A stretch of 64,000 nucleotides of DNA from Crossiella sp. S99.2 (GCF_023094165.1 NZ_JALMDK010000002.1:124001-188000), one strand, 5' to 3'; positions 8,760-19,637 are shown, counted from the first letter of the stretch. Translations and numbers: made by a program. Notes: a model not told the origin generated them from the sequence alone.

Positions 8760-9767
8760 GTGCTCCGCTACACCGTGCGGCGGCTCCTCCAGCTCGTCCT
8801 CGTCGTCGGTGTGCTCTCGCTGCTGCTCTTCGCCTGGCTGCGTTCACTTCCAGGAGGGCCGGTCTCGGCCCTCCTGGGGGAGCGCGGCACCGAGGAGTCG
8901 CGGCGGGAGCTCACCGCGTTGCTGGGGCTGGACCAGCCGATCTACGTGCAGTACTTCAAGTTCCTCGGTCGCGCCCTCTCGGGTGACTTCGGCACCTCGC
9001 TCGGCGTGCAGCCGGGCACCACGGCCGTCGACCTCTTCCTGGAACGTTTCCCGGCCACGCTGGAGCTGAGCTTCTGCGCGATCGTGCTCGCGATCGCGGC
9101 AGGCATCCCGCTCGGCTACCTCGCGGCCCGGCGGCGCGGCCGCTGGTTCGACAACGTCGGCGTCATCGGCTCGCTCATCGGCGTGGCCGTGCCGGTCTTC
9201 TTCCTCGCCTTCGTGCTCAAGCACATCTTCGCGGTCGAGCTGCAGTGGCTGCCCTCGGCCGGGCGGCAGGACGACATCAGCGCCACCCGCGTCACCGGGT
9301 TCTACGTCTTCGACGGGATCATCACCGGTGAGTGGGACGCGGTCTGGAACTCACTCGAGCACCTGATCCTGCCCTCGCTGGCGCTGGCCACCATCCCGTT
9401 CGCGGTGATCTTCCGGATCACCAGGGCGGCGGTGCTGGACGTGCTCGACGAGGACTACGTGCGGACCGCCGAGTCCAAGGGCCTGACCACCCAGGTGGTG
9501 CGGCGCAGGCACGTGCTGCGCAACGCGATGCTGCCGGTGGTCACCACGATCGGCCTGCAGACCGGCGCGTTGCTGGCGGGGGCGGTGCTGACCGAGAAGG
9601 TCTTCTCCTTCCCCGGCCTCGGCGAGGCGCTGGCACTGGGCTTCGAGCGCCGGGACTACCCGGTGCTCCAGGTGCTGATCATCGTGGCCGCCATGGTCTA
9701 CGTGTTCGTCAACCTGCTCGTCGACCTCTCGTACGCGCTGATCGACCCGCGCGTGCGGACCCGCTGA
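8760..9767 (+). CDS. dppB: Peptide ABC transporter permease, DppB type
   Basis: The 335-residue membrane protein starts at GTG 8760 (VLRYTVRRLLQLVLVVGVLS), the typical first helix of DppB/OppB. Six membrane segments are visible. The cytoplasmic EAA loop occurs around EDYVRTAESKGLTTQVVRRR and contacts the ATPases. The C-terminus, NLLVDLSYALIDPRVR, is the family signature. It forms the pore with the next gene product. Symbols dppB-F are used for family position; whether the cargo is dipeptide or longer peptides is unknown. Confidence 0.92.
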   Translation: MLRYTVRRLLQLVLVVGVLSLLLFAWLRSLPGGPVSALLGERGTEESRRELTALLGLDQPIYVQYFKFLGRALSGDFGTSLGVQPGTTAVDLFLERFPATLELSFCAIVLAIAAGIPLGYLAARRRGRWFDNVGVIGSLIGVAVPVFFLAFVLKHIFAVELQWLPSAGRQDDISATRVTGFYVFDGIITGEWDAVWNSLEHLILPSLALATIPFAVIFRITRAAVLDVLDEDYVRTAESKGLTTQVVRRRHVLRNAMLPVVTTIGLQTGALLAGAVLTEKVFSFPGLGEALALGFERRDYPVLQVLIIVAAMVYVFVNLLVDLSYALIDPRVRTR

Positions 9768-9778
9768 GAGGAGGGGAC

Positions 9779-10711
9779 ATGCCAAGCAAGACCAAGATCG
9801 ACGATCTGGCGTCCTCCACCGCGGAGACGCAGGTGGACACCGGCGTCAGCCTGGCCGCCAGCGCTTGGCGGCGGCTGCGCCGCAACCCGGTCTTCCTGAC
9901 CGGCGCCGTGATCATCCTGCTGTTCGTGCTGATCGCGTTGCTGGCCCCGCTGCTCGCCCCGCACGACCCGGCCGCGCGCATGCTGGCTGACCAGGTCATC
10001 AAGGCGCGCAACGAGATCCCGCCGGCCCAGCCCGGCCACCTGCTGGGCGGTGACCTGCAGGGCCGGGACTTCTTCTCCCGGTTGCTGGTCGGTTCCCAGC
10101 AGACCCTGCTGGTCGGCGTGCTGGCCACGGTGATCGGCCTGATCGGCGGCCTGATCATGGGCACGCTGGCCGGTGCGCTGGGCGGCTGGGTGGACTCGCT
10201 GGTCATGCGCGCGGTGGACGTCATGCTGTCCATCCCCAGCCTGCTGCTGGCGGTCTCCATCGGCCTGTTGTTCACCCAGGCCAACCAATTCACCGTGATC
10301 CTCGCGGTGGCGATCGTGCAGATACCCATCTTCGCCCGATTGCTGCGCGGTTCGATGCTGGCGCAACGACACAGCGACCACGTGCTGGCCGCGCGGGCGC
10401 TGGGCGTGAAACCGGCCGCCATCGTGTTCCGGCACATGCTGCCCAACTCGCTCGGCCCGGTGATCGTGCAGTCCACCCTGGTGCTGGCGGTGGCCATCAT
10501 CGACGCGGCGGCGCTGTCCTTCCTCGGCCTTGGCAACCCCGATGACAACATCCCGGAGTGGGGCCAGATGCTCGGCGGCTCCCAGACGGTGATCGACAGT
10601 CACCCGGGGCTGGCGTTCTGGCCTGCCGGCTGCATCGTCGTGGTCGCGCTCGGCTTCACCCTGATGGGCGAGTCGCTGCGCGATGCCCTCGATCCCAAGA
10701 ACAGGCGGTGA
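9779..10711 (+). CDS. dppC: Peptide ABC transporter permease, DppC type
   Basis: The 310-residue permease starts at ATG 9779 after GAGGAGGGG, 11 bases beyond the dppB stop. It has a cytoplasmic N-terminal tail of about 40 residues, then the OppC N-terminal helix and the BPD_transp_1 domain. LGGDLQGRDFFSRLLVGSQQ is the conserved pre-domain motif and DHVLAARALGVKPAAIVFRH the EAA loop. It pairs with the DppB-type permease. Confidence 0.92.
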   Translation: MPSKTKIDDLASSTAETQVDTGVSLAASAWRRLRRNPVFLTGAVIILLFVLIALLAPLLAPHDPAARMLADQVIKARNEIPPAQPGHLLGGDLQGRDFFSRLLVGSQQTLLVGVLATVIGLIGGLIMGTLAGALGGWVDSLVMRAVDVMLSIPSLLLAVSIGLLFTQANQFTVILAVAIVQIPIFARLLRGSMLAQRHSDHVLAARALGVKPAAIVFRHMLPNSLGPVIVQSTLVLAVAIIDAAALSFLGLGNPDDNIPEWGQMLGGSQTVIDSHPGLAFWPAGCIVVVALGFTLMGESLRDALDPKNRR

Positions 10712-10717
10712 ATCCCC

Positions 10718-11698
10718 ATGGCGCTGCTTGAGGTTCGTGACCTCAGCGTGGTCTTCCAGCGACACGGCGAGGAACCGTTCGCCGCGGTCGACGGGGTCAG
10801 TTTCGACGTGGCGCCCGGCCAGACGGTCGGGCTGGTCGGCGAGTCCGGCTGCGGCAAGTCGGTGACCTCGCTGGCCATCATGGGCCTGCTGCCCAAGCGC
10901 GGGGCCAAGGTCAGCGGTTCGGTGAAGTTCGAGGACACCGAGCTGTTGTCGTTGTCCGACAAGCAGATGCGCGATCGGCGCGGCCGGGACCTGGGCATGG
11001 TATTCCAGGACCCGCTGTCCTCGCTGAACCCGGTGATCCCGATCGGCATCCAGGTCACCGAGGTGCTGGAGCGGCACCGCGGCATGCAACGCAAGCAGGC
11101 GATGGTCGAGGCCAAGGACCTGTTGGACAAGGTCGGCATCCCGGACCCGACCCGGCGGCTGACCGAGTACCCGCACCAGCTCTCCGGCGGCATGCGGCAG
11201 CGCGCGCTGATCGCGATGGCGCTGGCCTGCCGTCCCCGGCTGCTGATCGCGGACGAGCCGACCACCGCGCTGGATGTCACCATCCAGGCGCAGATCCTGG
11301 CCCTGCTCAAGGAACTCGTGCAGGACACCGAGACCGCGCTGATCATGATCACGCACGATCTCGGCGTGGTGGCCGGGCTGTGCGACGAGGTCAACGTGCT
11401 CTACGGCGGCCGGGTGGTCGAGCGCGGGCGGCGGCACGAGCTGTTCGCCACGCCCAAGCACCCGTACACGCACGGGCTGCTGGCCTCGATCCCCCGGCTG
11501 GACGCCCCGCGCGGGGAGAAGCTGGTGCCGATCCGCGGTTCGGTGGCCGACAACATCCCGTGGACGCACGCGTGCGCCTTCGCGCCGCGCTGCCCGAACG
11601 CGCTGGACACCTGTGTCGAGGTGACCCCGGCGATGGAGTCCGAGGCGGATCGGTTGCTGCGCTGCCACAACCCGGTCCAGCAGGAGGTACCGGCATGA
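10718..11698 (+). CDS. dppD: Peptide ABC transporter ATP-binding protein, DppD type
   Basis: The 326-residue ATPase has Walker [10 protein letters not shown]-loop [13 protein letters not shown], signature LSGGMRQR, Walker [13 protein letters not shown] and H-loop ITHDLGVV. The C-terminal oligopeptide extension contains four cysteines, including [14 protein letters not shown], which in related transporters bind an Fe-S cluster or zinc. It powers import together with the following ATPase. Its TGA overlaps the next ATG by 4 bases. Confidence 0.93.
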   Translation: MALLEVRDLSVVFQRHGEEPFAAVDGVSFDVAPGQTVGLVGESGCGKSVTSLAIMGLLPKRGAKVSGSVKFEDTELLSLSDKQMRDRRGRDLGMVFQDPLSSLNPVIPIGIQVTEVLERHRGMQRKQAMVEAKDLLDKVGIPDPTRRLTEYPHQLSGGMRQRALIAMALACRPRLLIADEPTTALDVTIQAQILALLKELVQDTETALIMITHDLGVVAGLCDEVNVLYGGRVVERGRRHELFATPKHPYTHGLLASIPRLDAPRGEKLVPIRGSVADNIPWTHACAFAPRCPNALDTCVEVTPAMESEADRLLRCHNPVQQEVPA

Positions 11699-12840
11699 CC
11701 GCCCCGGCAGAGACCGCCACCGGAGTGTCCACTGTGGACGACGCGCTGGTCACGGTGGAGGGACTCAAGGTCCACTTCCCGATCAAGCGCGGGGTGATCC
11801 TGGACCGCACGGTCGGCTACGTCTACGCGGTGGACGGCATCGACCTGTCGGTGCGCCGCGGCGAGACCTACGGCCTGGTCGGCGAGTCCGGCTGCGGCAA
11901 GTCCACCTTCGGGCGGGCGCTGCTCAAGCTCACCCCGCCCACCGCGGGCAAGGTGGTCTTCGACGGCGTGGACCTGTCCTCGCTCAAGGGCGAGCCGCTG
12001 CGCAAGATGCGCCGCCGGATCCAGATGATCTTCCAGGACCCGTTGTCCTCGCTGGACCCGCGCCAGTCGGTGGAGTCCATCCTGGTGGAGGGCCTGCGCG
12101 CGCACGATCTGGACAAGGGCAAGGCGGAGACCGGCAAGCGCCTGCGGGAGCTGCTGACCTCGGTCGGCCTGCCCAGCACGGCCCTGCGCAAGTACCCGCA
12201 CGAGTTCTCCGGCGGCCAGCGGCAGCGGATCGGCATCGCTCGCGCGCTGACCGTGCAGCCGGACCTGATCGTGGCCGACGAGCCGGTGTCCGCACTGGAC
12301 GTCTCGGTGCAGGCCCAGGTGGTCAACCTGCTGGAGGACCTGCAGGAACAGCTCGGCCTGACCTACCTGGTGATCGCGCACGACCTGGCTGTGGTCCGGC
12401 ACATCTCCGACCGGGTCGGCGTGATGTACCTGGGCGGACTGGTCGAGGAGGCCGGTTCGGACACCCTCTACGCGGATCCGCTGCACCCCTACACCCGGGC
12501 GCTGCTGTCCGCGGTGCCGGTGCCGGACCCGCTGCTGGAGGACCGCCGCGAGCGCATCCTGCTGGCGGGCGACCTGCCCTCACCGGCCAACCCGCCCACC
12601 GGCTGCCGGTTCCACACCCGGTGCCCGTGGCGGCAGGCCAAGCGCTGCGACACCGAACGGCCGGTACTGCGCGAGATCGCGCCGGGACACCGGGTGGCCT
12701 GCCACTACGCCGAGGACATCAAGGCGGGACGGATCCGGCCGCACGAGGTCGAGCCGATCCTGGTGCAGGCCGATGACGGCATCTCGCCGGACACCGCGCT
12801 GACCGGGCCTGCCTCGGTCACTGAGGTGCTCGGGCCCTAG
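11695..12840 (+). CDS. dppF: Peptide ABC transporter ATP-binding protein, DppF type
   Basis: The 381-residue ATPase starts at ATG 11695 inside the previous stop, with AGGAGGT at 11682-11688. It has [41 protein letters not shown] and IAHDLAVV, then the oligopeptide C-terminal module [15 protein letters not shown]. About 50 residues extend past that module. Codons 12-15 (Ser-Thr-Val-Asp) carry the palindrome described at 11727. M. tuberculosis has a single fused DppD; here the two ATPases are separate. Confidence 0.92.
   Translation: MTAPAETATGVSTVDDALVTVEGLKVHFPIKRGVILDRTVGYVYAVDGIDLSVRRGETYGLVGESGCGKSTFGRALLKLTPPTAGKVVFDGVDLSSLKGEPLRKMRRRIQMIFQDPLSSLDPRQSVESILVEGLRAHDLDKGKAETGKRLRELLTSVGLPSTALRKYPHEFSGGQRQRIGIARALTVQPDLIVADEPVSALDVSVQAQVVNLLEDLQEQLGLTYLVIAHDLAVVRHISDRVGVMYLGGLVEEAGSDTLYADPLHPYTRALLSAVPVPDPLLEDRRERILLAGDLPSPANPPTGCRFHTRCPWRQAKRCDTERPVLREIAPGHRVACHYAEDIKAGRIRPHEVEPILVQADDGISPDTALTGPASVTEVLGP
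11727..11739. repeat. Palindrome GTCCACTGTGGAC, copy 1
   Basis: Perfect 13-bp palindrome within dppF, read as TCC-ACT-GTG-GAC (Ser-Thr-Val-Asp). It is one of five copies of TGTCCACTGTGGA in the window. ACT is a rare threonine codon in this G+C-rich setting. Confidence 0.6.
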
Positions 12841-12860
12841 GTTCTGTCACCCTGGTTCCC

Positions 12861-13511
12861 GTGCGATATCAGGCGCAGCGCGAGGCAGTCGTGACGACGT
12901 GCCGGCGACTGGTCGAACAACGACTGGTCGTCGGCACGGCGGGCAACGTCAGCCTGCGCGTGGACGATCTTGTCCTGGTGACCCCCAGCGGGGTCGACTA
13001 CGACCAGCTCACCCCCGAACAGGTCGGCCTGCACCGGCTGGACGGCCGGGCGGTCGAGGCGGAACTGGCCCCGACCAGCGAACTCCCCATGCACCAGGCG
13101 ATCTACGCGGCCGGTGCCGCGCGGGCGGTCGTGCACACCCACTCGGTGGCCGCGACCGCGCTGAGCTGCCTGGTCGAGGAGATCCCGCCGATCCACTACT
13201 ACCTGGGCATCTTCGGCGGTGCGGTGCGGGTGGCGCCGTACGCGCCCTACGGCAGCCCGGAACTGGCCGCGGCCACGGTGACCGCGCTCGGCGGCTCCTC
13301 GGCCTGCCTGCTGGGCAACCACGGCGCGGTGACGGTGGCCGGCACCCTGGCGCACGCCTTCCGCCGGGCCGCCTACCTGGAGTGGCTGTGCGAGGTCGCG
13401 CTGCGGGTGCTGGGCACCGGGATCACCGCGCGCACGCTCTTCGCCGCGGAGCTGGCCGAGGTGACGCCGCGGATCCAGCAGTACGGGCAGCACCCCGGCG
13501 ATGAGATCTGA
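12861..13511 (+). CDS. Class II aldolase/adducin family protein
   Basis: The 216-residue protein matches L-fuculose-1-phosphate-type aldolases. GTAGNVSLR near residue 25 is the phosphate-binding loop, APTSELPMHQAIY supplies the catalytic Glu, and HTHS together with a later His gives the zinc site. LGNHGAVTVAG is the second conserved loop. The reaction is retro-aldol cleavage, or an epimerase- or decarboxylase-type variant, on a sugar phosphate. It starts at GTG 12861, 20 bases after the ABC operon, and may be read through from it. The substrate is not deducible. Confidence 0.85.
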   Translation: MRYQAQREAVVTTCRRLVEQRLVVGTAGNVSLRVDDLVLVTPSGVDYDQLTPEQVGLHRLDGRAVEAELAPTSELPMHQAIYAAGAARAVVHTHSVAATALSCLVEEIPPIHYYLGIFGGAVRVAPYAPYGSPELAAATVTALGGSSACLLGNHGAVTVAGTLAHAFRRAAYLEWLCEVALRVLGTGITARTLFAAELAEVTPRIQQYGQHPGDEI

Positions 13512-13572
13512 GTCTTTCGGGCCAGGCTGAAAAGCATGTCCGGGCACTGGGAGCCGCTCCCACACTCCGGAC

Positions 13573-14370
13573 ATGACCACACCCCTGCGCACCACCTTGG
13601 TCGCCCTGCTCGCGACCGTCGTCACCCTGGGCTCAGGCCTGCCGGCCCAGGCCGAACCCGGCAACCACGCCATGGGCTCGCAGATCGCCAAACACGAGGG
13701 CCGCTCCGCCCGGCCGGCCACCTTCGACGCCGCGGCCACGGTGCCCGGCATGGACGTCAGCAGCTGGCAGGGCAACGTCGACTGGGCCAGGGCCTGGGCG
13801 AACGGGGCCCGCTTCGCCTACGTCAAGGCCACCGAGAGCACCACCTACCGCAACCCGTACTTCAACCAGCAGTACGGCGGCTCGTACGACGTGGGCATGA
13901 TCCGCGGCGCGTACCACTTCGCCGCGCCCAACCTGACCAGCGGCGCCACCCAGGCGAACTACTTCGTGGACAACGGCGGCGGCTGGTCACCGGATGGCCG
14001 GACGCTGCCGGGGGTGCTGGACATCGAGTACAACCCCTACGGCGGGGACACCTGCTACGGCGTCGGCCAGCGTGCGATGGTGACCTGGATCAGCGATTTC
14101 GTGCACACCTACCGGTCCCGGACCGGGCGCTGGCCGGTGATCTACACGGCCACCAACTGGTGGAACCAGTGCACCGGCAACCTGACCGACTACAGCCAGG
14201 TCAGCCCGCTGTTCATCGCCAACTACAGCGGCTCGCCAGGGCCGTTGCCGCAGCGCTGGCAGTACCACACGATCTGGCAGCACGCGGATTCCGGCGTCTT
14301 CCCCGGCGACCAGAACCTGTTCAACGGCACCTATGACCGGCTCAAGGTCTTGGCCACCAACCGGGACTAG
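13573..14370 (+). CDS. Secreted GH25 lysozyme
   Basis: The 265-residue precursor has a signal peptide cut after LPAQA (residue 27) and one glycoside hydrolase 25 domain. Catalytic acids of the Cellosyl type are visible: Asp61 in GMDVSSWQG and the Asp150/Glu152 pair in VLDIEYNPYG. ATNWWNQCTG and the C-terminal WQHADSGVFPGDQNLFNG are also family features. It hydrolyses beta-1,4 bonds between N-acetylmuramic acid and N-acetylglucosamine. No cell-wall-binding domain is attached. Its stop overlaps the convergent DedA gene by 4 bases (CTAG). A role in wall turnover, or attack on other bacteria, is inferred. Confidence 0.93.
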   Translation: MTTPLRTTLVALLATVVTLGSGLPAQAEPGNHAMGSQIAKHEGRSARPATFDAAATVPGMDVSSWQGNVDWARAWANGARFAYVKATESTTYRNPYFNQQYGGSYDVGMIRGAYHFAAPNLTSGATQANYFVDNGGGWSPDGRTLPGVLDIEYNPYGGDTCYGVGQRAMVTWISDFVHTYRSRTGRWPVIYTATNWWNQCTGNLTDYSQVSPLFIANYSGSPGPLPQRWQYHTIWQHADSGVFPGDQNLFNGTYDRLKVLATNRD

Positions 14371-14981
14371 GAGGCGAGCAGGGCTTCCAGCGCCTCGCGT
14401 TCGAGCCGGTCGGCCTCGTCCGCGCGGCGCTGGGCCCGCCGGACCAGCAGCGCCACCATCAGGCTGAGCACCGCGGCCAGCGCGATGGACAGCAGCAGGC
14501 CGAGCACCGGGTCGGAGGTCAGCTTGCCGCCGGTGTAGCCCAGCAGCGAGGCGTAGGTGGCCCACAGCGCGGAGCCGATCACCGCGGCCACGGTGAACCG
14601 GCGCGGACCCATCCGGAAGGTGCCGGCCAGCATCGCGCCCGCGATCCCGCCGCCGGGCACGAACCTGGCCGCGACCAGCACCGGCTCGCCGTGCTGCGCC
14701 AGCCGGGCGCGCACCCAGCGCACCGCGGTGGGCGTGCCGCCCTTGCGCCGCTCGAAGCGGTCCAGCGCGGGCGGGCCGAACCGGTAGCCGATCCGGAAGT
14801 TGATCAGGTCTGAGATCAGGCAACCGACCGCGGTGACCAGGATGACCACCGGCAGCGAGAGCTGTCCGTTGGCGGCGAGCAGTCCGGCGCTGATGACGAA
14901 CGCCTCGGTCGGCGCCAGCGGAACGACCGCGACCAGGAAGGTCGCCAGCAGCAGCAGCTCAGGCACAGCGGTGAGGTTCAC
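14367..14981 (-). CDS. DedA family membrane protein
   Basis: This 204-residue protein has the SNARE-associated/DedA (VTT) pattern. An N-terminal hydrophobic segment with LAPTEAFVISAG precedes the FRIGYRFG turn. The conserved re-entrant block VLVAARFVPGGGIAGAMLAGTF follows, and two C-terminal membrane helices precede a charged tail rich in Arg and Glu. Family members are proton-driven lipid carriers or scramblases, including undecaprenyl-phosphate recyclers. Which lipid this one moves is not known. No neighbour on its strand follows closely; leuA ends about 200 bases upstream of its start. Confidence 0.85.
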   Translation of the reverse strand: MNLTAVPELLLLATFLVAVVPLAPTEAFVISAGLLAANGQLSLPVVILVTAVGCLISDLINFRIGYRFGPPALDRFERRKGGTPTAVRWVRARLAQHGEPVLVAARFVPGGGIAGAMLAGTFRMGPRRFTVAAVIGSALWATYASLLGYTGGKLTSDPVLGLLLSIALAAVLSLMVALLVRRAQRRADEADRLEREALEALLAS

Positions 14982-15138
14982 ATCTCGCCCAACGTAGGGA
15001 ACACGGTCGTGGCTCCGGCCGCGGCCGGTCCTTCAGTGACTCTTCAGCTGGCGCCAGCCGTGGCACTGAGCGGTCGATGGTGTCGCGCCCCGCCCCGCCG
15101 GGTCAAATCGGTGAGACCCGGGCCACCTGCGCGAAACC

Positions 15139-15170
15139 GCCGGACACCCCGGTGAACAGGGGTGCCCGGC
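15139..15170 (-). terminator. Terminator of leuA
   Basis: The inverted repeat 15139-15150 / 15159-15170 (12 bp with one internal mismatch, 8-nt loop) lies 17 bases past the leuA stop. There is no T-run. The rest of the 205-base gap to the DedA gene shows nothing else. Confidence 0.6.
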
Positions 15171-15186
15171 GGCATGGAAGCGCAGG

Positions 15187-16998
<1,812 letters not shown>

Positions 16999-17040
16999 CT
17001 AACCGGGGGAGAGACCGGCGCGAACAACGCAGCCAGAACT

Positions 17041-17078
17041 CCGCGACGGGGGGCCGGTCTGGTCAGACCCCGTCGCGG
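17041..17078 (-). promoter_or_regulatory. leuA leader hairpin (attenuator candidate)
   Basis: The perfect 11-bp arms CCGCGACGGGG (17041-17051) and CCCCGTCGCGG (17068-17078) enclose a 16-nt loop. A competing smaller dyad GGTCTGACCAGACC overlaps the loop and one arm. The hairpin overlaps the last third of the leader peptide, so a ribosome finishing the peptide would disrupt it. No U-run follows, so control of translation is as likely as transcription termination. Confidence 0.65.
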
Positions 17079-17104
17079 CAGCGAAGGAGCAGACCGCGTG
17101 CCAC
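17063..17104 (-). CDS. leuA leader peptide (13 aa, Leu-Leu-Leu)
   Basis: A 13-codon frame starts at GTG 17104 and reads VARGLLLRCRDGV before TGA. Three consecutive leucine codons CTG-CTC-CTT sit at positions 5-7. It ends 82 bases before leuA. The bases GCTCCT inside the Leu run (17090-17085) are the exact complement of AGGAGC at the leuA Shine-Dalgarno (16997-16992). A ribosome stalled at the Leu codons for lack of charged tRNA-Leu would free the leuA start site. Leader-peptide control of leuA has been described in actinobacteria; this case is inferred from sequence. A weak AGGG precedes the start. Confidence 0.65.
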   Translation of the reverse strand: MARGLLLRCRDGV

Positions 17105-17219
17105 GGGAGAACCCTAGCCCGCCGCCAGGCCGGTTGAGAAAACTGTCCCGGATCGTGGGAGTGTCGAGCACCCTACTCGCGGGTAGCCCGACCAGGGCGG
17201 ACCTGCCAGACTGCGGCCC

Positions 17220-17555
17220 ATGGCCGAACACTCCGAGCGCCGCCGCCACCGCGTGAATTCGGTCCTGACCAGGGCCAGGATCGTCACCGCGGTGGCGGCG
17301 GCACTGCGCTGGATCGGCACGATCATCGCGGTGGTGCTGGTGGCCCACGTGGTGCTCACCGTGGGCGGCGCCAACCCGGCCAACGCCATCACCCGGTTCG
17401 TGGCGGGCTGGGCCGACCCACTGGCGCTGGGCTTCCGCGACCTGTTCATGCCCGAGGACCCCAAGGCCCGGATCCTGGTCAACTACGGCCTGGCCGCGCT
17501 GTTCTGGCTGATCGTCACCGCACTGGTGGTCAAGATCATCCGTCGGCTCGGCTGA
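17220..17555 (+). CDS. Small membrane protein, unknown function
   Basis: The 111-residue protein has a basic N-terminus (HSERRRHRVNSVLTRAR), one long hydrophobic segment at about 33-50, a conserved-looking middle NAITRFVAGWADPLALGFRD and a second membrane helix near the C-terminus ending KIIRRLG. I recognise no domain with known function; similar two-helix proteins are common in actinomycetes. It starts at ATG 17220, divergent from leuA, and shares a 115-base region with the leuA leader promoter. Confidence 0.7.
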   Translation: MAEHSERRRHRVNSVLTRARIVTAVAAALRWIGTIIAVVLVAHVVLTVGGANPANAITRFVAGWADPLALGFRDLFMPEDPKARILVNYGLAALFWLIVTALVVKIIRRLG

Positions 17556-17564
17556 GCACCAGGG

Positions 17565-18839
17565 TCAGCGCAGGGAACGGAACGCGGCCCTGATCTCCCG
17601 GCTGAACAGCTCCGGCTGCTCCCAGGCGGCGAAGTGCCCGCCCTTGTCCACCTCGCTGAAGTGGATGAGCTTGCGATAGGCGCGTTCGGCCCAGCTGCGC
17701 GGCGCCTGGTAGATCTCGCCGGGGAAGACCGTGATCGCGGCCGGGATGGCGATGTCCACCGCGTTGAAGTTGTTCGCGTTGTTCTCCCAGTACAGCTGGG
17801 CCGAGGAGATCGCGGTGTTGGTCAGCCAGTAGAGCGTGATGTCGTCGAGCATCTCGTCCCTGGTCAGCGCGCGCTCGGGCACGCCGCCGCTGTCGGTCCA
17901 CTGGGCGAACTTGTCGTACATCCACGCGGCCAGGCCGGCCGGGGAGTCCGACAGCCCGAAACCCACCGTCTGCGGCCGGGTGACCATCATCGCCGAGTAG
18001 CCGGTGTTCTTGCGGTAGAAGACATCCAGCTGATCGAAGGCCCGCCGCTCGGCGGGAGAGAGTCCGGGCGGCGCGGGTTCGCCGTTGGTGAGGATGCGGG
18101 CGATCTCCGGGGGCACGGTGGCCGGCATGTTGACGTGGATGCCGAGCAATCCGGGCGGGGCCAGCGCGGCGAGTTTGTCCGAGATCACCGCGCCCCAGTC
18201 GCCGCCCTGGGAGACGTAGCGCTGGTAGCCCAGGCGGCGCATGAGCTGGTGCCACGCCTTGGCGATCCGGTCCGGGCCCCAGCCGGTCGTGGTGGGCTGG
18301 GCGGAGAAGCCGTAGCCGGGCATCGAGGGCAGCACCAGGTGGAAGGCGTCCTCGGCCCGGCCGCCGTGCCTGGTCGGGTCGGTGAGCGGCCCGATGACCT
18401 TGAGCAGCTCCAGGATCGAGCCGGGCCAGCCGTGCGTGATGATCAGCGGCAGCGCGTCCGGGTGGCGGGAGCGGATGTGCAGGAAGTGGATGTCCAGGCC
18501 GTCGATCTCGGTCAGATACTGCGGCAACGCGTTGAGCCTGGCCTCGACCTTGCGCCAGTCGTAGCCGCTGCGCCAGTACTCGACCAGCCTGCGCAGCGTC
18601 GCGGTCCGCACGCCCTGGGAGTCATCGGCGACCGTCTCCTTGGCTGGCCAGCGGGTGTCCTGCAGCCTGCGCCGCAGGTCGACGAGCTGCCGCTGCGGGA
18701 TGTGCACCTGGAACGGGCGGATCGGCCCAGCCGCCTCGGCCGAGGGGGCGGTGAGCAGGTTGAGTGGACCGGCCGCGGCCGCGCCGACGGTCAGTGCCGC
18801 CGTGCTGCCGAGAAAGGTGCGTCGGGGGAGTGCGGACAT
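17565..18839 (-). CDS. Secreted epoxide hydrolase (alpha/beta hydrolase)
   Basis: The 424-residue protein has a Tat-type signal with the twin Arg in LPRRTFLGS and a likely cut after APSAEA. The EHN N-terminal domain (FQVHIPQRQLVDLRRRLQDT through YWRSGYDW) precedes the alpha/beta hydrolase fold. ITHGWPGS is the oxyanion-hole motif, Asp214 in QGGDWGAV the nucleophile, and His402 in DKGGHFAAWE the catalytic base. It opens epoxides to diols in the family; a juvenile-hormone-type or xenobiotic substrate is unknowable here. Export of an epoxide hydrolase is less usual than a cytosolic form. It is convergent with the small membrane gene, 9 bases apart. Confidence 0.88.
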   Translation of the reverse strand: MSALPRRTFLGSTAALTVGAAAAGPLNLLTAPSAEAAGPIRPFQVHIPQRQLVDLRRRLQDTRWPAKETVADDSQGVRTATLRRLVEYWRSGYDWRKVEARLNALPQYLTEIDGLDIHFLHIRSRHPDALPLIITHGWPGSILELLKVIGPLTDPTRHGGRAEDAFHLVLPSMPGYGFSAQPTTTGWGPDRIAKAWHQLMRRLGYQRYVSQGGDWGAVISDKLAALAPPGLLGIHVNMPATVPPEIARILTNGEPAPPGLSPAERRAFDQLDVFYRKNTGYSAMMVTRPQTVGFGLSDSPAGLAAWMYDKFAQWTDSGGVPERALTRDEMLDDITLYWLTNTAISSAQLYWENNANNFNAVDIAIPAAITVFPGEIYQAPRSWAERAYRKLIHFSEVDKGGHFAAWEQPELFSREIRAAFRSLR

Positions 18840-18923
18840 GGGGGTGGCTCCTTCGCCTGCGAAGAACTCCGTGTCCCCAACGAATCACCGGCCCGCGAAC
18901 AACTCGTGCACGTCCGGTCTACG

Positions 18924-19349
18924 TCAGACCGCGACCACGGTGACCATGTCGCCCAACCCGGCGAAGTCGGCCACGTTGCGGGTGTAGAGCGGCAGGTCCC
19001 TGGCGGAGGCGATGGCGGCGATCATCAGATCCAGCCTGCGCGGCCTGGGACTCCGGTTGGCTTCCAGGGTCAGCGCGACCAGCGTGCCGTAGCGGGCGGC
19101 GGCCGCGCGGTCGAAGGGCAGCGGCTCGAACTCCACGATGGCCGCGCCGAGCTTCTCGGCCCGTGCCGCCCTGGTGGCCGCGTTCCTGGCCATGGCAACG
19201 CCCTGGTGCAACTCGGCCAGGGTGATCGAGGTGATCTCCGGGAACGAGGGCAGCACGGCCAGGTCGAGCTGATCGAGGTCGATGAACGCGCAGGTGTCCA
19301 GGACCCCTGCCTCGGGACGGTCAGCCACCGGCACGCGTCCACGGGTCAT
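18924..19349 (-). CDS. PIN-domain toxin (VapC-like)
   Basis: The protein has up to 141 residues, with the four PIN acidic residues in order: Asp18 in VLDTC, Glu47 in LAELHQG, Asp107 in RRLDLMIA and Asp128 in NVADF. PIN toxins are Mg-dependent ribonucleases that cut tRNA or rRNA. The frame overlaps the antitoxin gene. Starts ATG 19349, GTG 19334 or GTG 19328 are possible; the last would give an 8-base overlap, typical of such pairs. No toxin motif is missing, so it should be active. Confidence 0.88.
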   Translation of the reverse strand: MTRGRVPVADRPEAGVLDTCAFIDLDQLDLAVLPSFPEITSITLAELHQGVAMARNAATRAARAEKLGAAIVEFEPLPFDRAAAARYGTLVALTLEANRSPRPRRLDLMIAAIASARDLPLYTRNVADFAGLGDMVTVVAV

Positions 19350-19599
19350 CGTCGTCGACCCGGCCCTCGGTGCCGAAGAACTCGTCGGCCTCCTGCCGCA
19401 GCTGCCGGGAGTCCACCCTGGGCAGCTTCCGGTGCCGCTCCACCAGTTCCTCGGCGGTGAGCCTGCGCCGACGGGACAGTGGGCGCAGTTCCGCCACCGG
19501 CACGCCGTTGCGGGTGACGTGGTAGGTCTCGCCCGCCTCCACCGCGTCCATGACGGAGGCGGAGTTGTTGCGGAACTCCCGCTGGGAGACGACCTTCAT
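19321..19599 (-). CDS. Phd/YefM family antitoxin
   Basis: The 92-residue protein opens MKVVSQREFRNNSASVMDAV, then GETYHVTRNGVPVAELRPLS, the standard Phd fold that binds operator DNA as a dimer. The C-terminal half (LTAEELVERHRKL to the acidic VDDDDPW) should wrap the toxin and block its active site. It precedes and overlaps the PIN gene. Autoregulation is expected through the dyad just upstream (19607-19637). Phd with PIN is a common VapBC arrangement. Confidence 0.88.
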   Translation of the reverse strand: MKVVSQREFRNNSASVMDAVEAGETYHVTRNGVPVAELRPLSRRRRLTAEELVERHRKLPRVDSRQLRQEADEFFGTEGRVDDDDPWTRAGG

Positions 19600-19606
19600 G
19601 GCACCA

Positions 19607-19637
19607 GCGTAGCACCGTGTAGCACGCTGAGCTACGC
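19607..19637. promoter_or_regulatory. Operator-like dyad upstream of antitoxin
   Basis: GCGTAGC (19607-19613) and GCTACGC (19631-19637) form an inverted repeat 8 bases upstream of the antitoxin ATG. GTAGCAC also occurs twice in direct orientation inside. Such dyads are bound by Phd-type antitoxins. The nitroreductase stop is at 19641-19639, so the TA promoter is squeezed into a 39-base gap. Confidence 0.55.
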
